Source: Mesotoga infera (GTDB taxonomy: Bacteria > Thermotogota > Thermotogae > Petrotogales > Kosmotogaceae). Taken from it: DNA of 64,000 nucleotides. The position numbers and the translations under genes are program-made. This document shows positions 17,550 to 26,859 of the stretch, one piece after another; position 1 is the first letter of the stretch, and every line of letters begins with the position of its first letter. The notes beneath the pieces were generated by a model. That model was not told the origin of the DNA. It worked only from the letters and a program-made list of their open reading frames with translations, and made no database searches. The DNA lies in contig NZ_LS974202.1 of assembly GCF_900157305.1 (NCBI RefSeq), forward strand, positions 1,240,001 through 1,304,000. Direction: 5' to 3'.

Positions 17550-18644
17550 TTGCAGAAACCAAAATACCTTACAAAGGTAGATTTGATCGAGGGGCTGAGC
17601 GAAGATCAGATCGAGCAGATGAAGGAAGTGACAGAGCGGTTCCCTTTCAGGGCCAACGACTATTACCTGAGCCTCATAGACTGGGACGACCCGAACGATC
17701 CCGTAAGAAGGATCATAATGCCGGATATCGAAGAGCTCGACGAGTGGGGGGAGATGGACGCCTCAAACGAGCATCTATACAGTGTCGTTCCGGGTCTGGA
17801 ACACAAATACGAAGACACCGCCCTGCTGCTGGTTTCAAAGGTTTGTGGCAGCTTCTGTAGATTTTGCTTCAGGAAGAGGCTCTTCTCGACGGAAAACAGA
17901 GAAGTCGCCAGCGACGTCGGCCCCGGGATCGAGTACATAAGAAAGCACAGAGAGATAACCAACGTACTCCTCACCGGTGGAGATTCCCTGATCCTCTCAA
18001 CCGACAAACTTTCCGACATAGTCGGGCGGCTTCGCGAGATCGAACATGTGGGAATCATAAGGTTTGGGAGCAAGATGGTGGCCTTCAACCCTTACAGGAT
18101 AATCAACGATCCCGCGCTACCTGAGATGATCAGAAAGTACAGCACATGCGAGAAGAGGATTTATATCATGGCGCACTTCAATCATCCCAGAGAACTTACG
18201 GACGTCGCCTTGGAAGGATTGAACATTCTGAGAAATGCCGGCGCGGTCGTATGCAATCAGACTCCCATGATAAGGGGCGTTAACGACAACGTAGATACCA
18301 TGGCCGAGCTCTTCAGGAAGCTGTCGTTCGCGGGAATCCCGCCCTACTACGTTTTCCAGTGCAGGCCGACCAGGGGCAACCACACCTACGCCGTGCCCGC
18401 GGAGGAGGGATACACGGTCTTCAAGAAGGCCATAGACAGGGTGTCCGGTCTGGCCAAACGAGCGAGGTTCGTTATGTCTCACGCGACGGGAAAGATAGAG
18501 TACGTGGGCATCGACGAAAACAAGATATACATGAAATACCACAGGGCGGCCGACCCGAGAAGGTACGATCTCTTCATGGCCTTCGACAGGAATCCCGACG
18601 CTTACTGGTTGGACGATTACGTCGATCCCGACTCACTGGTATAG
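17550..18644 (+). CDS. KamA-family radical SAM aminomutase
   Basis: The 364-residue protein has the radical SAM cluster motif CGSFCRFCFRKR (CxxxCxxC) near residue 96 and LLTGGDSL shortly after. The C-terminal half resembles lysine 2,3-aminomutase: NQTPMIRGVNDNVDTM, PPYYVFQC, and SHATGK, whose lysine aligns with the PLP-binding lysine. In lysine 2,3-aminomutase two aspartates bind the substrate lysine (in QCDL and VDAPGGGGK). Here these positions read QCRP and MSHATGK, so the substrate is probably not lysine. TTG start 7 bp after AAGGAGG. It is shorter than the roughly 415-residue lysine enzyme. Confidence 0.85.
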   Translation: MQKPKYLTKVDLIEGLSEDQIEQMKEVTERFPFRANDYYLSLIDWDDPNDPVRRIIMPDIEELDEWGEMDASNEHLYSVVPGLEHKYEDTALLLVSKVCGSFCRFCFRKRLFSTENREVASDVGPGIEYIRKHREITNVLLTGGDSLILSTDKLSDIVGRLREIEHVGIIRFGSKMVAFNPYRIINDPALPEMIRKYSTCEKRIYIMAHFNHPRELTDVALEGLNILRNAGAVVCNQTPMIRGVNDNVDTMAELFRKLSFAGIPPYYVFQCRPTRGNHTYAVPAEEGYTVFKKAIDRVSGLAKRARFVMSHATGKIEYVGIDENKIYMKYHRAADPRRYDLFMAFDRNPDAYWLDDYVDPDSLV

Positions 18645-18668
18645 AAAAGGCGGCCAAGGCCGTCTTTT
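18645..18668. terminator. Bidirectional terminator between convergent genes
   Basis: AAAAGGCGGCC and GGCCGTCTTTT form a stem with a 2-nt centre, with A-rich and T-rich flanks on either side. It lies between the convergent radical SAM and thioesterase genes and touches the last stop codon, so it can serve both. Confidence 0.85.
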
Positions 18669-19405
18669 CATAACCACTTCGTGCAGGCGATGGCGAGTTT
18701 CTTCCCGCCTGAAGTGACCCTGTGCAGACCGATTTTCAGGCCGTCCCGATCTTCGAAACCGCTTTCGATGAGCACTTCCTCTCCCTTCATCGATTCATGT
18801 TTGTACTGGATGCAGAGTTTCTTCAGCTCTTTGCTCTCGAAATCCCCGGGAACGGTCTGCATTATCCAGCGGACGTACGAGACGTTGTTGGCGTGACCGT
18901 TGGTGTCCAGATCCGACTGCCTCACTTTCAACACGTTTGAAAGATCGGGAAGCTCCAGCTCTGACAGGTCTTCGAATTCGAGCGGTTCGTTGAAGTCCTT
19001 CGACAGACCATAGACTTCGTAGTGCTTGTCGGCTATCCTCACAGGCCTGCGCTTTTGGGCATCGATGAGGATCCACTGGGATTTGCCATGCACTATGAGC
19101 GTTCCCGACTCGTCGATAACCTCGAAGCGCCTGTACGCGTAGAATTTATTCATAGAATGAGGAACCGTCCTCACCAGAAGCTTCTCCATGAAGGCCGGAA
19201 ATCTCCGAATATCTATCTCCCAGCGAAGCAATAGCCACGCGTACCCGCTGAAACGCATCGTCTCGACATCGTGGCCGACTTCAACGCTTTGCAGGGTCAC
19301 AACGTCGTTGAAATAGTCCATTATGGAGGCGATCGAAGCCTTCCAGTTTCCGTTCAGTTCGTAATACCTCACTCTGTATCTCTCTTCTGTGACGCGGGGA
19401 TTCAA
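18668..19405 (-). CDS. Acyl-ACP thioesterase
   Basis: The 245-residue protein shows two hot-dog domains as in bacterial FatA-like acyl-ACP thioesterases. The first has RVRYYELNGNWKASIASIMDYF near residue 10. The second has RQSDLDTNGHANNVSYVRW near residue 165, which holds the catalytic Asp/Asn/His set. It releases free fatty acids from acyl-carrier protein, setting chain length. It is encoded alone, facing the radical SAM gene. Confidence 0.88.
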   Translation of the reverse strand: MNPRVTEERYRVRYYELNGNWKASIASIMDYFNDVVTLQSVEVGHDVETMRFSGYAWLLLRWEIDIRRFPAFMEKLLVRTVPHSMNKFYAYRRFEVIDESGTLIVHGKSQWILIDAQKRRPVRIADKHYEVYGLSKDFNEPLEFEDLSELELPDLSNVLKVRQSDLDTNGHANNVSYVRWIMQTVPGDFESKELKKLCIQYKHESMKGEEVLIESGFEDRDGLKIGLHRVTSGGKKLAIACTKWL

Positions 19406-19511
19406 AAGAAAACCTCCAATTCTTTGCCGGACTTAAGCATATGAACGTGGTATGCTTTTATTAATTCAAATCTATCACGGTTTCGACGGGATGTCTTGAG
19501 AGGTATAGAAG

Positions 19512-19856
19512 ATGCTGGCCTTCTGCGGAATAGACTGTTCAAACTGCCCGGTTTACAGGGCGACGATGACGAACGACGAGATCCTGAAGAGAGAGACGGC
19601 CGAGAAATGGGGCAGGGAGTTCGGCTTCGTTCTTGAAAAGAGCGAAATGACCTGCACCGGATGCCGGAGCGAGATACTCTTCAAACTGTGCTTCGACTGC
19701 CCTTTCAAGGAGTGCTGTTCGAAGAAGGGAATAGACAACTGCGGCCAGTGTGCCGAATATCCCTGTCAGACGCTGGAAAGGTTTCTTAGACCGATCCCCG
19801 AAGCCAGGGCGAACCTGGACGAAATCCATAGAAAGTTTCACGGAGGCACTTTATGA
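19512..19856 (+). CDS. Cys-rich DUF3795-type protein
   Basis: The 114-residue protein begins MLAFCGIDCSNCPVYRAT and continues with CTGCRS, LCFDCPFKECC, NCGQCAEYPC, about a dozen cysteines in total. This spacing is typical of DUF3795, which is thought to bind a metal or Fe-S cluster; the function is unknown. The stop overlaps the start of the exported nuclease by 4 bp (ATGA), so the two are translationally coupled. Confidence 0.82.
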   Translation: MLAFCGIDCSNCPVYRATMTNDEILKRETAEKWGREFGFVLEKSEMTCTGCRSEILFKLCFDCPFKECCSKKGIDNCGQCAEYPCQTLERFLRPIPEARANLDEIHRKFHGGTL

Positions 19857-20755
19857 AAAAAACTCTCACCATATTAACTCTTCAAGCGATATTCGCCGCG
19901 ATGATACTGGCGCTGACACTCGTTCCCGTGAGGGTCGAAACTGCCGGGGGTCCGAAGGACCTGACTTACGCCACCGAGTTCTTCGATCTCTGGAACGGGG
20001 TTCAGAATTACACACACGCGAAAGTGATCAACGTTGTCGATGGCGATACCCTTCTGGTGAGCATAGACGGCGTTGAAACCACCCTGAGGCTCATCGGGAT
20101 CGATACGCCCGAGACGGTTCATCCCACCAAAGAAGTCGAGTTCTTCGGAATAGAGGCTTCGAATCTCGCCAAAGGCGTTCTCTCCGACAAAGAGATAATC
20201 ATAAGCTACGACTGGAACCCCACGGACGTTTACGGAAGAACTCTGGCGTACGTTTGGCTGGAAGTCGAGTTCTACGGTTTCAAGCAATACGTCATGTACA
20301 ATCTGCTCGGGGTCATCAACGGTTATGGACGGGCCTATCTGGCCTTCCCCTTCGACGAAAAACTTATGGATCTCTTCGCCCAGGCACAGGACATTCCGAG
20401 AACCCTCTCTCTCGGTCTCTGGAGCGAACCCGAGCAGGAAGAGGAAGAGATCTACTTCGACGGACCGGTTCAGATAGCTTATATAATGGCCGATTCTCTC
20501 GACGAATACGTGATGATATACAACATAGGCGACAAGCCAGTAAACCTGAAAGGCTGGCAGATACTGGCCGTCTCCAACGGCCAGAAATACACGTTCGATG
20601 ACCTTATTCTAGAGCCGGGAATGGCGGTCCACGTTCACTCCGGTCCGCAGGCGAGCGTTAATGTATGGAAAAAAAGCTACATCTGGCGTAATAAAAAGGC
20701 CGAGGGCAGATTGTTCGATTCCTCCGGGAATCTTGTCTCGGTGTACTCTTATTGA
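19853..20755 (+). CDS. Exported SNase-like nuclease with lamin-tail domain
   Basis: The 300-residue protein has an N-terminal hydrophobic segment (ILTLQAIFAAMILALTL), a thermonuclease domain at about residues 58-190 (VINVVDGDTLLV, LRLIGIDTPETVHP, VYGRTLAYVW, which supply the Asp, Arg and Glu of the SNase active site) and a C-terminal lamin-tail-like beta sandwich at about 205-300 (YVMIYNIGDKPVNLKGWQIL, LILEPGMAVHVHSG). It probably degrades extracellular DNA or RNA for nutrient gain. It is coupled to the upstream Cys-rich gene. Confidence 0.88.
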   Translation: MKKTLTILTLQAIFAAMILALTLVPVRVETAGGPKDLTYATEFFDLWNGVQNYTHAKVINVVDGDTLLVSIDGVETTLRLIGIDTPETVHPTKEVEFFGIEASNLAKGVLSDKEIIISYDWNPTDVYGRTLAYVWLEVEFYGFKQYVMYNLLGVINGYGRAYLAFPFDEKLMDLFAQAQDIPRTLSLGLWSEPEQEEEEIYFDGPVQIAYIMADSLDEYVMIYNIGDKPVNLKGWQILAVSNGQKYTFDDLILEPGMAVHVHSGPQASVNVWKKSYIWRNKKAEGRLFDSSGNLVSVYSY

Positions 20756-20923
20756 TGTTCTCCATCTGCGCGATGGATGAATTTTTCTGACGGAATTTAA
20801 GGATTAAGCAATCTATAAGAAAGTTAATCGATACTTCAACACAACGTATTATTAGCACAAATAAATTAGAATTGTTTTAGTTTATAACCCCCCTATCCCC
20901 CTTAGATAGGAACCCCATATAGT

Positions 20924-20949
20924 CCGGATCATCCGATCCGGCTTTTTTT
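20924..20949 (+). terminator. Rho-independent terminator
   Basis: CCGGATC and GATCCGG form a 7-bp stem with a 4-nt loop followed by a run of seven T. It lies 170 bp after the nuclease stop. A weaker hairpin (TCCATC/GATGGA, 20760-20776) followed by T-rich sequence is nearer the stop. Confidence 0.75.
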
Positions 20950-21004
20950 ATTTGTTTTGATCTATAATTATATGTAATCCTAACCAAATATCGGAGGTGC
21001 GCCC

Positions 21005-22030
21005 TTGAAATGGATTGACTTGAGAAGTGACACCGTGACGCTTCCGGGAGAAGAGATGCGCGCGGCCATGGCGAACGCCGAAGTCGGAGACGACGTTTAC
21101 GGCGACGATCCCACCGTAAACCGTCTGGAAGAGATCGCCGCCCGACGCCTCGGAAAGGAAGCGGCCATCTTCGTTCCCTCGGGAACTTTCGGAAATCAAC
21201 TCTCTATACTGACACATACTCTCAGAGGAGACGAGGTCATAATACCGGCCTCGAACCACATAATCGTTCATGAGGCCGGCGCTTCGGCCGTCATAGCCGG
21301 CGTCCAGATGAGAACGCTGGACTGCGACGACGGAATGCCCTCTGTCGATAGAATACTCAAAGCGATAAGGGGAGAGGACCTCCACTATCCCAGAACGGGA
21401 TTGATCTGTCTGGAAAACGCGCATTCTAGTGGAAGGGTTCTCCCGATGGAATACATGAAAGAGGTGTATTCGATTGCCCGGGAGCGCGCGATTCCGGTTC
21501 ATCTCGACGGAGCCAGAATATTCAACGCGGCCGTCTCTCTTGGAATAGATGCCAGAGAGATCGCCTCGAAAGCCGACAGCGTCATGTTCTGCCTCTCCAA
21601 AGGGCTTGGGGCGCCGATCGGCTCCATGCTGGTCGGAACGAAAGACTTCATCGCCAGAGCCCGGAAAGGGCGAAAAATCATGGGCGGAGCGATGCGACAG
21701 GCCGGGATCATAGCCGCGGCCGGGATCATAGCCATAGAGAAGATGATCGACCGGCTCGGCGAAGACCACGAAAATGCCCGGTATCTCGCGAAAAAACTCG
21801 GAGAAATCGAGGGCGTCGAAATCATGAGAGACAGACTGGACATAAACATGGTCTTCTTCAAACTCGACTCGGGCAGACCGAAGGCCATAGTCGAAGAGCT
21901 CCACAGGCAGGGAATAAAGATAAACCCGCCCGAGGGCGATGAATGGAGGCTGGTGACCAACCTCGACGTTTCACGCTCCGATCTCGAGACGTTCATCGAT
22001 CGTTTCGCGAAGGCCATTAGATACCGCTGA
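21005..22030 (+). CDS. ltaE: Low-specificity L-threonine aldolase
   Basis: The 341-residue PLP enzyme opens with IDLRSDTVTLPGEEMRAAM and EVGDDVYGDDPTVNRLEE, the classic threonine aldolase start, and carries FVPSGTFGNQLSI, HLDGARIFNAAVSLG and the PLP lysine loop FCLSKGLGAPIGSML near residue 200. It cleaves threonine or allo-threonine to glycine and acetaldehyde. It starts at TTG after CGGAGGTGCGCC. It is monocistronic and runs into a repeat array. Confidence 0.93.
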   Translation: MKWIDLRSDTVTLPGEEMRAAMANAEVGDDVYGDDPTVNRLEEIAARRLGKEAAIFVPSGTFGNQLSILTHTLRGDEVIIPASNHIIVHEAGASAVIAGVQMRTLDCDDGMPSVDRILKAIRGEDLHYPRTGLICLENAHSSGRVLPMEYMKEVYSIARERAIPVHLDGARIFNAAVSLGIDAREIASKADSVMFCLSKGLGAPIGSMLVGTKDFIARARKGRKIMGGAMRQAGIIAAAGIIAIEKMIDRLGEDHENARYLAKKLGEIEGVEIMRDRLDINMVFFKLDSGRPKAIVEELHRQGIKINPPEGDEWRLVTNLDVSRSDLETFIDRFAKAIRYR

Positions 22031-22257
22031 TCAGAAGAGCGGCCCTTGGAAGAGCGGGAAGAACCGTCCGGCGTCATCCAGGAGTATGGACACGTCCTTG
22101 GAGAACAGAAGAGCGGTTCCGGCGCGTTGCGCCCAAGTTCCTCGTTCCGACGCTGCGCGTCCAGGTTCTTGGTAAAAGACTCGAGAGGAAGAGAGAGAGG
22201 AGAGAAAACCCGTCCTTTCCTCCCTTCCCGTCATGCCGGACCCCGATCCGGCATCCC
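22031..22257. repeat. REP-like modules, 5' flank of group II intron
   Basis: The segment contains the GTTCCGGCGCGTTGCGCC/CGACGCTGCGCGTCCAGG block, which is also found at about 10315-10380 and 27835-27895 in the opposite orientation. It ends in the hairpin ATGCCGGACCCCGATCCGGC. The group II intron begins 3 nt after the 8-bp stem of this hairpin. Confidence 0.8.
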
Positions 22258-23051
22258 GTGCGCCCGGCATGGTACACAACTATAGGGTGAAAGACCCGAA
22301 TGTGGGGAGTCAAAGAAGCATTAGCCAGAGGCAAGGGTGTCACTGGTAACGGTGAATCTGAAGGAAGCCCGAGGCAAAGTCCGGAACTGAACGAAAGTGA
22401 ACCAGAGATGGCCGTTACAGAGGGTAACCCTGCGAGATAAGGGAAAGCCCTGACTCCAGCTGTAAAGGTTCGGATGGCAGGATTCGGATGAAAGTGGTGT
22501 ATCTTACCCGGGGAAGTCCTCATGAGTCCGAAAGGGGTAACCGTTAGCAAGGAGGAGATCCAAGTTAAGGGAAAGCTCAGGAGGATGGCAGATGAACCCG
22601 TAGTAGTGAAGAACCTCTCCGAAAGGAGAAGGGACCTTGGCTATAAGCCAAGGGGGTGATGAGGAGGTCGAAAGGCTCCATCACTTGCGAAGGGGAAGGC
22701 AACAGAAACTGACAGTCCACAATTCCTCCCGATGCTTTTTCACATTTTCTACCGGCGTTTTTCTTATTTTACTGTTGATGTTGACAAGCACAAAGAAACT
22801 GAACAGAGTCCTCAGAAGGGCTGGATGGGAAGAGAAAGTCAATCTGAGAATGAACAAATGGCGCTCTTCTCACACAAAAGCAGTCAATTACGCCATTCCC
22901 AACAGGTTCTTTGAAGAGATGAACTTATTCGATATGACATCGTACTATCATCCCCTGTCGAAGTATCCGATACTCGATCCTGAGCCGTGTACGAGGCCCG
23001 TACGCACGGTTCTGTGAAAGGACGAGGGGCTCCGCCCCTCTCCTACTCGAT
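22258..23051 (+). mobile_element. Group II intron, ORF-deleted derivative
   Basis: The element starts GTGCGCCCGGCATGGT and ends in a domain V hairpin (GAGCCGTGTACGAGG and CGTACGCACGGTTC at about 22981-23012), then a domain VI hairpin and ...CTACTCGAT. These ends are nearly identical to those of the full-length intron at 34748-36682. Only about 470 bp of the 5' part and 265 bp of the 3' part remain. Most of the reverse transcriptase gene is replaced by about 85 bp of unrelated sequence (around 22702-22788), leaving the last 70 or so codons of the maturase. Splicing could still be possible with the protein supplied by the other copy. Confidence 0.88.
22786..23017 (+). pseudogene. C-terminal fragment of group II intron maturase
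   Basis: The frame encodes STKKLNRVLRRAGWEEKV and on to YYHPLSKYPILDP, identical in these stretches to the end of the intact maturase at 34816-36141. The reverse transcriptase and most of the maturase domain are missing. A 2-nt change at the old stop lets the frame run to 23017 through domain V. Confidence 0.85.
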
Positions 23052-23175
23052 CGCTCCTTTGAAAAAGCCCTCTCGTATAGTTTTTGATAACGATTAAGTG
23101 AATCTGTATAGAAGTTTCAGTCTCTCATCTCTTTGTAAATAACTAAGTGACCTTGTAGGCCTTGAATTCCTCCTT

Positions 23176-26100
23176 TCATTTCTGAGGCTCGTAAGCCAGG
23201 TTAACTCCTCTCTCGAGAAGTAATGTGATGTTTGTCATGTCTGTTCCGTCGGGTGTGAGATCCAGGAAGTTGAATGAGATATCCACATAGTCTCCTGAAT
23301 CTATGCCAGTGTTATTCACTAGAGGTAGTATGTCCTGAATATCATTATTGCTTACACTCATCCACTGCAGGTTTTGAAGAGTTGCAAGAGGCGAGATATC
23401 GGCAATTTGATTACTTGAGCATTCGAGATGAGTGATTTGATTGAGAGATGCTAGTGGGCTCAAATCAGTTATCTGGTTTCCACCCATGAAGAGTGCGCTC
23501 AGGTTTGTCAGATACTGCAAAGGCTCAATGTTGGTGATCTGATTGCTGTAACCCCATATGCCTGTCAGGTAGCTGAGGTTCTGTAATGGACTCAAGTCGG
23601 CTACCAGATTATTCGAGAAGTCTAGACTATTAAGGTAAACCATACTTGCGAGTGTGGTTAGGTCGGTGATGTTGTTCTGATTCAGCCATATAGTTTGAAT
23701 TTTCGTGTTCTCTCCAAGGAATAGTATATCGCTATTTTCTAGACCGAGCCCCACTAATGCAAGACTGTTGAGGTTTGGGATTTGGTTCACTACCGAGAGA
23801 TTCGCGATGGGATTTCTTCCGGTGCTGAGGCCCTGCAGGTTTGGCAGCTGGGTGAGTATTGAGATGTCAGAGATGTTGTTTGTCTCTATGTTCAGGTACT
23901 CAAGTTTTGTGAGACTTGCGAGCGGAGAGATATCCGATATGTCGTTCTCGTTTATGTATAGAAATCTCAGATTGCTCAGATGTTCTATACCGGACAAATT
24001 CGAAATATTCCTCTGTTCGGCATGAAGCCCTTCAATTCCCAGCACTTCATTTGCGTAGATGGTTTCTCCTGGATCCTTTCCAATGTATTCGCAGACTACT
24101 TGCTTCAAGGCTTGATCTGGGAAGAAGACTTCCTCTCCGGATGTGAGAGTTGTGAAACTCCACACAGGACTCTCTGCAACGCCATCTCTTCCGTCTTTAG
24201 CCACGATTTTCCAGTAATACTTGCTTTCAGTCTTTAGCTGAACGTATTCTGAGATGCTTAGGGCATCGTAGTTATAATTCTCATGAATAAAGGCAAGAGA
24301 GTCGATATCGTTCGGATCACTCAAATACACTTCAAAAGAAAGAATATCTCCATCGTAATCAAAGCATCTCCAGCGAAGCGTTGAATTAAGCGAGATACCT
24401 GTGGCACCGTCAGTAGGGTCAGGATCGAATGGTGTAAGCGGAGGATAGTTTCCTGGATATTCAGGGTAAAAAGACCATATAGGACTTTCGAATGCATAGG
24501 TAATAGTTTCTCCGGGATGCAAAGGGTCTTCCATCGAGGGAAAGACCCTCCAATAGTAAACCGGATGTAGATTCAGAATGTGTTCCTGAGGAACTGCGAC
24601 AGACGTAGCGTTCGTCGTAGTCTCAAAGACGATGAAACTGTCAAAATCATCCCTTGAGGTGCTGATTTGTACTGTGTAAATCAGCGTCTCTCCATCTGTG
24701 AAGGTCTCCCAGCTCAAAGTCGGAGTGAGCGAAACACCAGTACATCCGTCGCAAGGGAAAGGATCTCTCGGTTCACCGATAATGTCTGCTCTGAATATGA
24801 AATTGTATGTGTTGTTTGCCCTATCTTCCTGACTGCATTGGTAGTGATTGTATCTGCCAGAATCGTTCACATATAGCCAAGAATCATATTGTGTCAAGGG
24901 TATTGTTGCACCAACACTTGAATCATAACCAAAATCCTCAGGTGTCACCACACCTTGAATGCCAGTGTTTTCGGATCCATCGGGTTCTTTTCCGTGCATG
25001 AAGAAATAGAGCCGTCTGCTGGTCATGGCTGCTTCATACGGAGTCGCAAGCACGTAGCTCCCATCTCCCTGCATTCTGTACCATCTCCACGAGATTGACT
25101 TTAACTGTCCGTTAGGGTAAGCAGATGATTTTGACACTGCAAATATGAAACCTTCAAGGTAATCGTCTGGAGTCAGGAAGTCAAGATTGTCGAAATAGTA
25201 GACACTTTCATAATCATTTCCTAGTTCTAGGACGTAATCCCCGTTGAAGGGAGGAATCATCTCTCCCACTTCTTCCAACTGGAACCAGACTTCTCCCCAA
25301 CCTGTCTCCCAGTGGAAAGGCTCCCAGTGGAAGCCCTCTTCACGTTCTCCACCAGGTACTTCTATCTGCCCCAACCCGTTTGGAAGCGTTAATCGTCCAG
25401 GAACTGAGGTCTCAACCATGGTTGGTAAACAAGAAGCATTCCTTAATCCAATCGCGTATCTAATCACAAAACGAGTAAACTCGTCAATTGGAATCTTAAT
25501 TGGGTCTTCTATGTCATCGAAATCAATGTCCCCAGGATCGAACCATTTTGAATCCGTGACAATTGCAAACGTCCAATTCGTTTCAGGGTCTTCTTCCCTG
25601 TCATACAACCCGTTCTTGTTAATATCCGGGTTCAGGAATTTCTTAAGCGTTATGTCAAACATGCCGAAAGCCGCTAAGGTCTCGTATGAATGCCCAAGGA
25701 GATTGCACAGGTCCTGCCCAGTGATGAGCTCAGAAGTGAAAAGATCTCCATTTTGAATAAGATGACCCAGGTCTATTATGTCGTTTGCTGCATATGAAAC
25801 CGGAAGAGTGTGAAGGCCAAGTTCGGCATCACCAATGAGTCCAAGAACATTAATCACTCCTCCTGATCTTTCAGTCACCCCAAAGACATACGTTCCGCCT
25901 TTGTCAAGCTGGACAGTATTAACGCCTTCGCTCAGAACTAAGCGACCGTAACAATCCTCCAAATCGATGTTTGTGTATACAAGAGAAAGCTCTGAATCTT
26001 CCTGCAAAGCAAAACCTGCTTGTGAAGGCTGGCCGATTGAGAACTTCAGAAGAAAACTCCCTTCTGGGACCACGATTTCAGATGTCGTGAAGCTCCATAA

Positions 26101-26859
26101 GGGCCCTTCTGTAGACGCTCCAAAACTATCCTTGGCTACTACTTTCCAGTAATATGTACTGGTATTCTGAAGGTCCGTTTCTAGCTCGAAATTATTCGTT
26201 TTGTGGTCCGCTGTCAGTTTGATGAAAACAGAGCTATCATTTGGTTCACTCAAATACACGTCATACGAGAGTTCTCCACCATCAGGGTCCTGGCAGTTCC
26301 AGTAGAGCGTAGGTCGTAGAGGTGTGTCGGTGGCACCATCGTAAGGAATAGGACTATCCGGTATCAGCGGTGGATTATTGATGAAATAGCCTGTTACTCG
26401 TATAACCGGATTGAGCATGAAAAAAGGATTTCTTCCGCCTCGCTTCATTAGCTTTATATCGAACTCATAGAAGACGTTTGTTAAGTCCTCCATCTGGAAC
26501 GGATCGATCATCACGTTGATGTTGTTTCCTGAGACAGTGCAGGGATATTCAACATAGTCGATACTACATGTAGCGTCACCCGTAATAAGCTTTACTTTAT
26601 AGAGGGTATCTCCGACTGATGCCCATATCTGCTTTAGGAAGTTATTCAGGCCATCAGTGAGTTCGATTGTTGATATTTCAAAATTGTCCAGAACTACCAT
26701 ACCTTTATTTGTTATGGCAGATACTTCAAGAACATCTACATATAAGAGTATATTGGAGTCGCTTGAAACTTGAAACTCACTTTCGGGAAGGTCACGTTTG
26801 AAGCATCCTGAAATTAATACCAATAATACCAACAGCATACACAGAAACAGTCTTCTCAT
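23176..26859 (-). CDS. Giant leucine-rich-repeat lipoprotein with FN3-like domains
   Basis: The 1227-residue protein has a lipoprotein signal (LLVLLVLISGC, lipid-bearing Cys near residue 19). Three fibronectin/Ig-like modules follow at roughly 160-265, 700-805 and 810-905, each opening with a proline-rich turn and an LxW core (PDSPIPYDGATDTPLRPTL; FDPDPTDGATGISLNSTL) and closing with SPxWSFTT. From about 910 to 1210 runs an internalin-like leucine-rich repeat array of about 22-residue units (YINENDISDISPLASLTKLE, MGGNQITDLSPLASLNQ). It is anchored outside the cell and likely binds protein or polysaccharide ligands. The middle part is unrecognised. The composition is AT-richer than the neighbours upstream, and it is transcribed alone. 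Confidence 0.85.
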   Translation of the reverse strand: MRRLFLCMLLVLLVLISGCFKRDLPESEFQVSSDSNILLYVDVLEVSAITNKGMVVLDNFEISTIELTDGLNNFLKQIWASVGDTLYKVKLITGDATCSIDYVEYPCTVSGNNINVMIDPFQMEDLTNVFYEFDIKLMKRGGRNPFFMLNPVIRVTGYFINNPPLIPDSPIPYDGATDTPLRPTLYWNCQDPDGGELSYDVYLSEPNDSSVFIKLTADHKTNNFELETDLQNTSTYYWKVVAKDSFGASTEGPLWSFTTSEIVVPEGSFLLKFSIGQPSQAGFALQEDSELSLVYTNIDLEDCYGRLVLSEGVNTVQLDKGGTYVFGVTERSGGVINVLGLIGDAELGLHTLPVSYAANDIIDLGHLIQNGDLFTSELITGQDLCNLLGHSYETLAAFGMFDITLKKFLNPDINKNGLYDREEDPETNWTFAIVTDSKWFDPGDIDFDDIEDPIKIPIDEFTRFVIRYAIGLRNASCLPTMVETSVPGRLTLPNGLGQIEVPGGEREEGFHWEPFHWETGWGEVWFQLEEVGEMIPPFNGDYVLELGNDYESVYYFDNLDFLTPDDYLEGFIFAVSKSSAYPNGQLKSISWRWYRMQGDGSYVLATPYEAAMTSRRLYFFMHGKEPDGSENTGIQGVVTPEDFGYDSSVGATIPLTQYDSWLYVNDSGRYNHYQCSQEDRANNTYNFIFRADIIGEPRDPFPCDGCTGVSLTPTLSWETFTDGETLIYTVQISTSRDDFDSFIVFETTTNATSVAVPQEHILNLHPVYYWRVFPSMEDPLHPGETITYAFESPIWSFYPEYPGNYPPLTPFDPDPTDGATGISLNSTLRWRCFDYDGDILSFEVYLSDPNDIDSLAFIHENYNYDALSISEYVQLKTESKYYWKIVAKDGRDGVAESPVWSFTTLTSGEEVFFPDQALKQVVCEYIGKDPGETIYANEVLGIEGLHAEQRNISNLSGIEHLSNLRFLYINENDISDISPLASLTKLEYLNIETNNISDISILTQLPNLQGLSTGRNPIANLSVVNQIPNLNSLALVGLGLENSDILFLGENTKIQTIWLNQNNITDLTTLASMVYLNSLDFSNNLVADLSPLQNLSYLTGIWGYSNQITNIEPLQYLTNLSALFMGGNQITDLSPLASLNQITHLECSSNQIADISPLATLQNLQWMSVSNNDIQDILPLVNNTGIDSGDYVDISFNFLDLTPDGTDMTNITLLLERGVNLAYEPQK

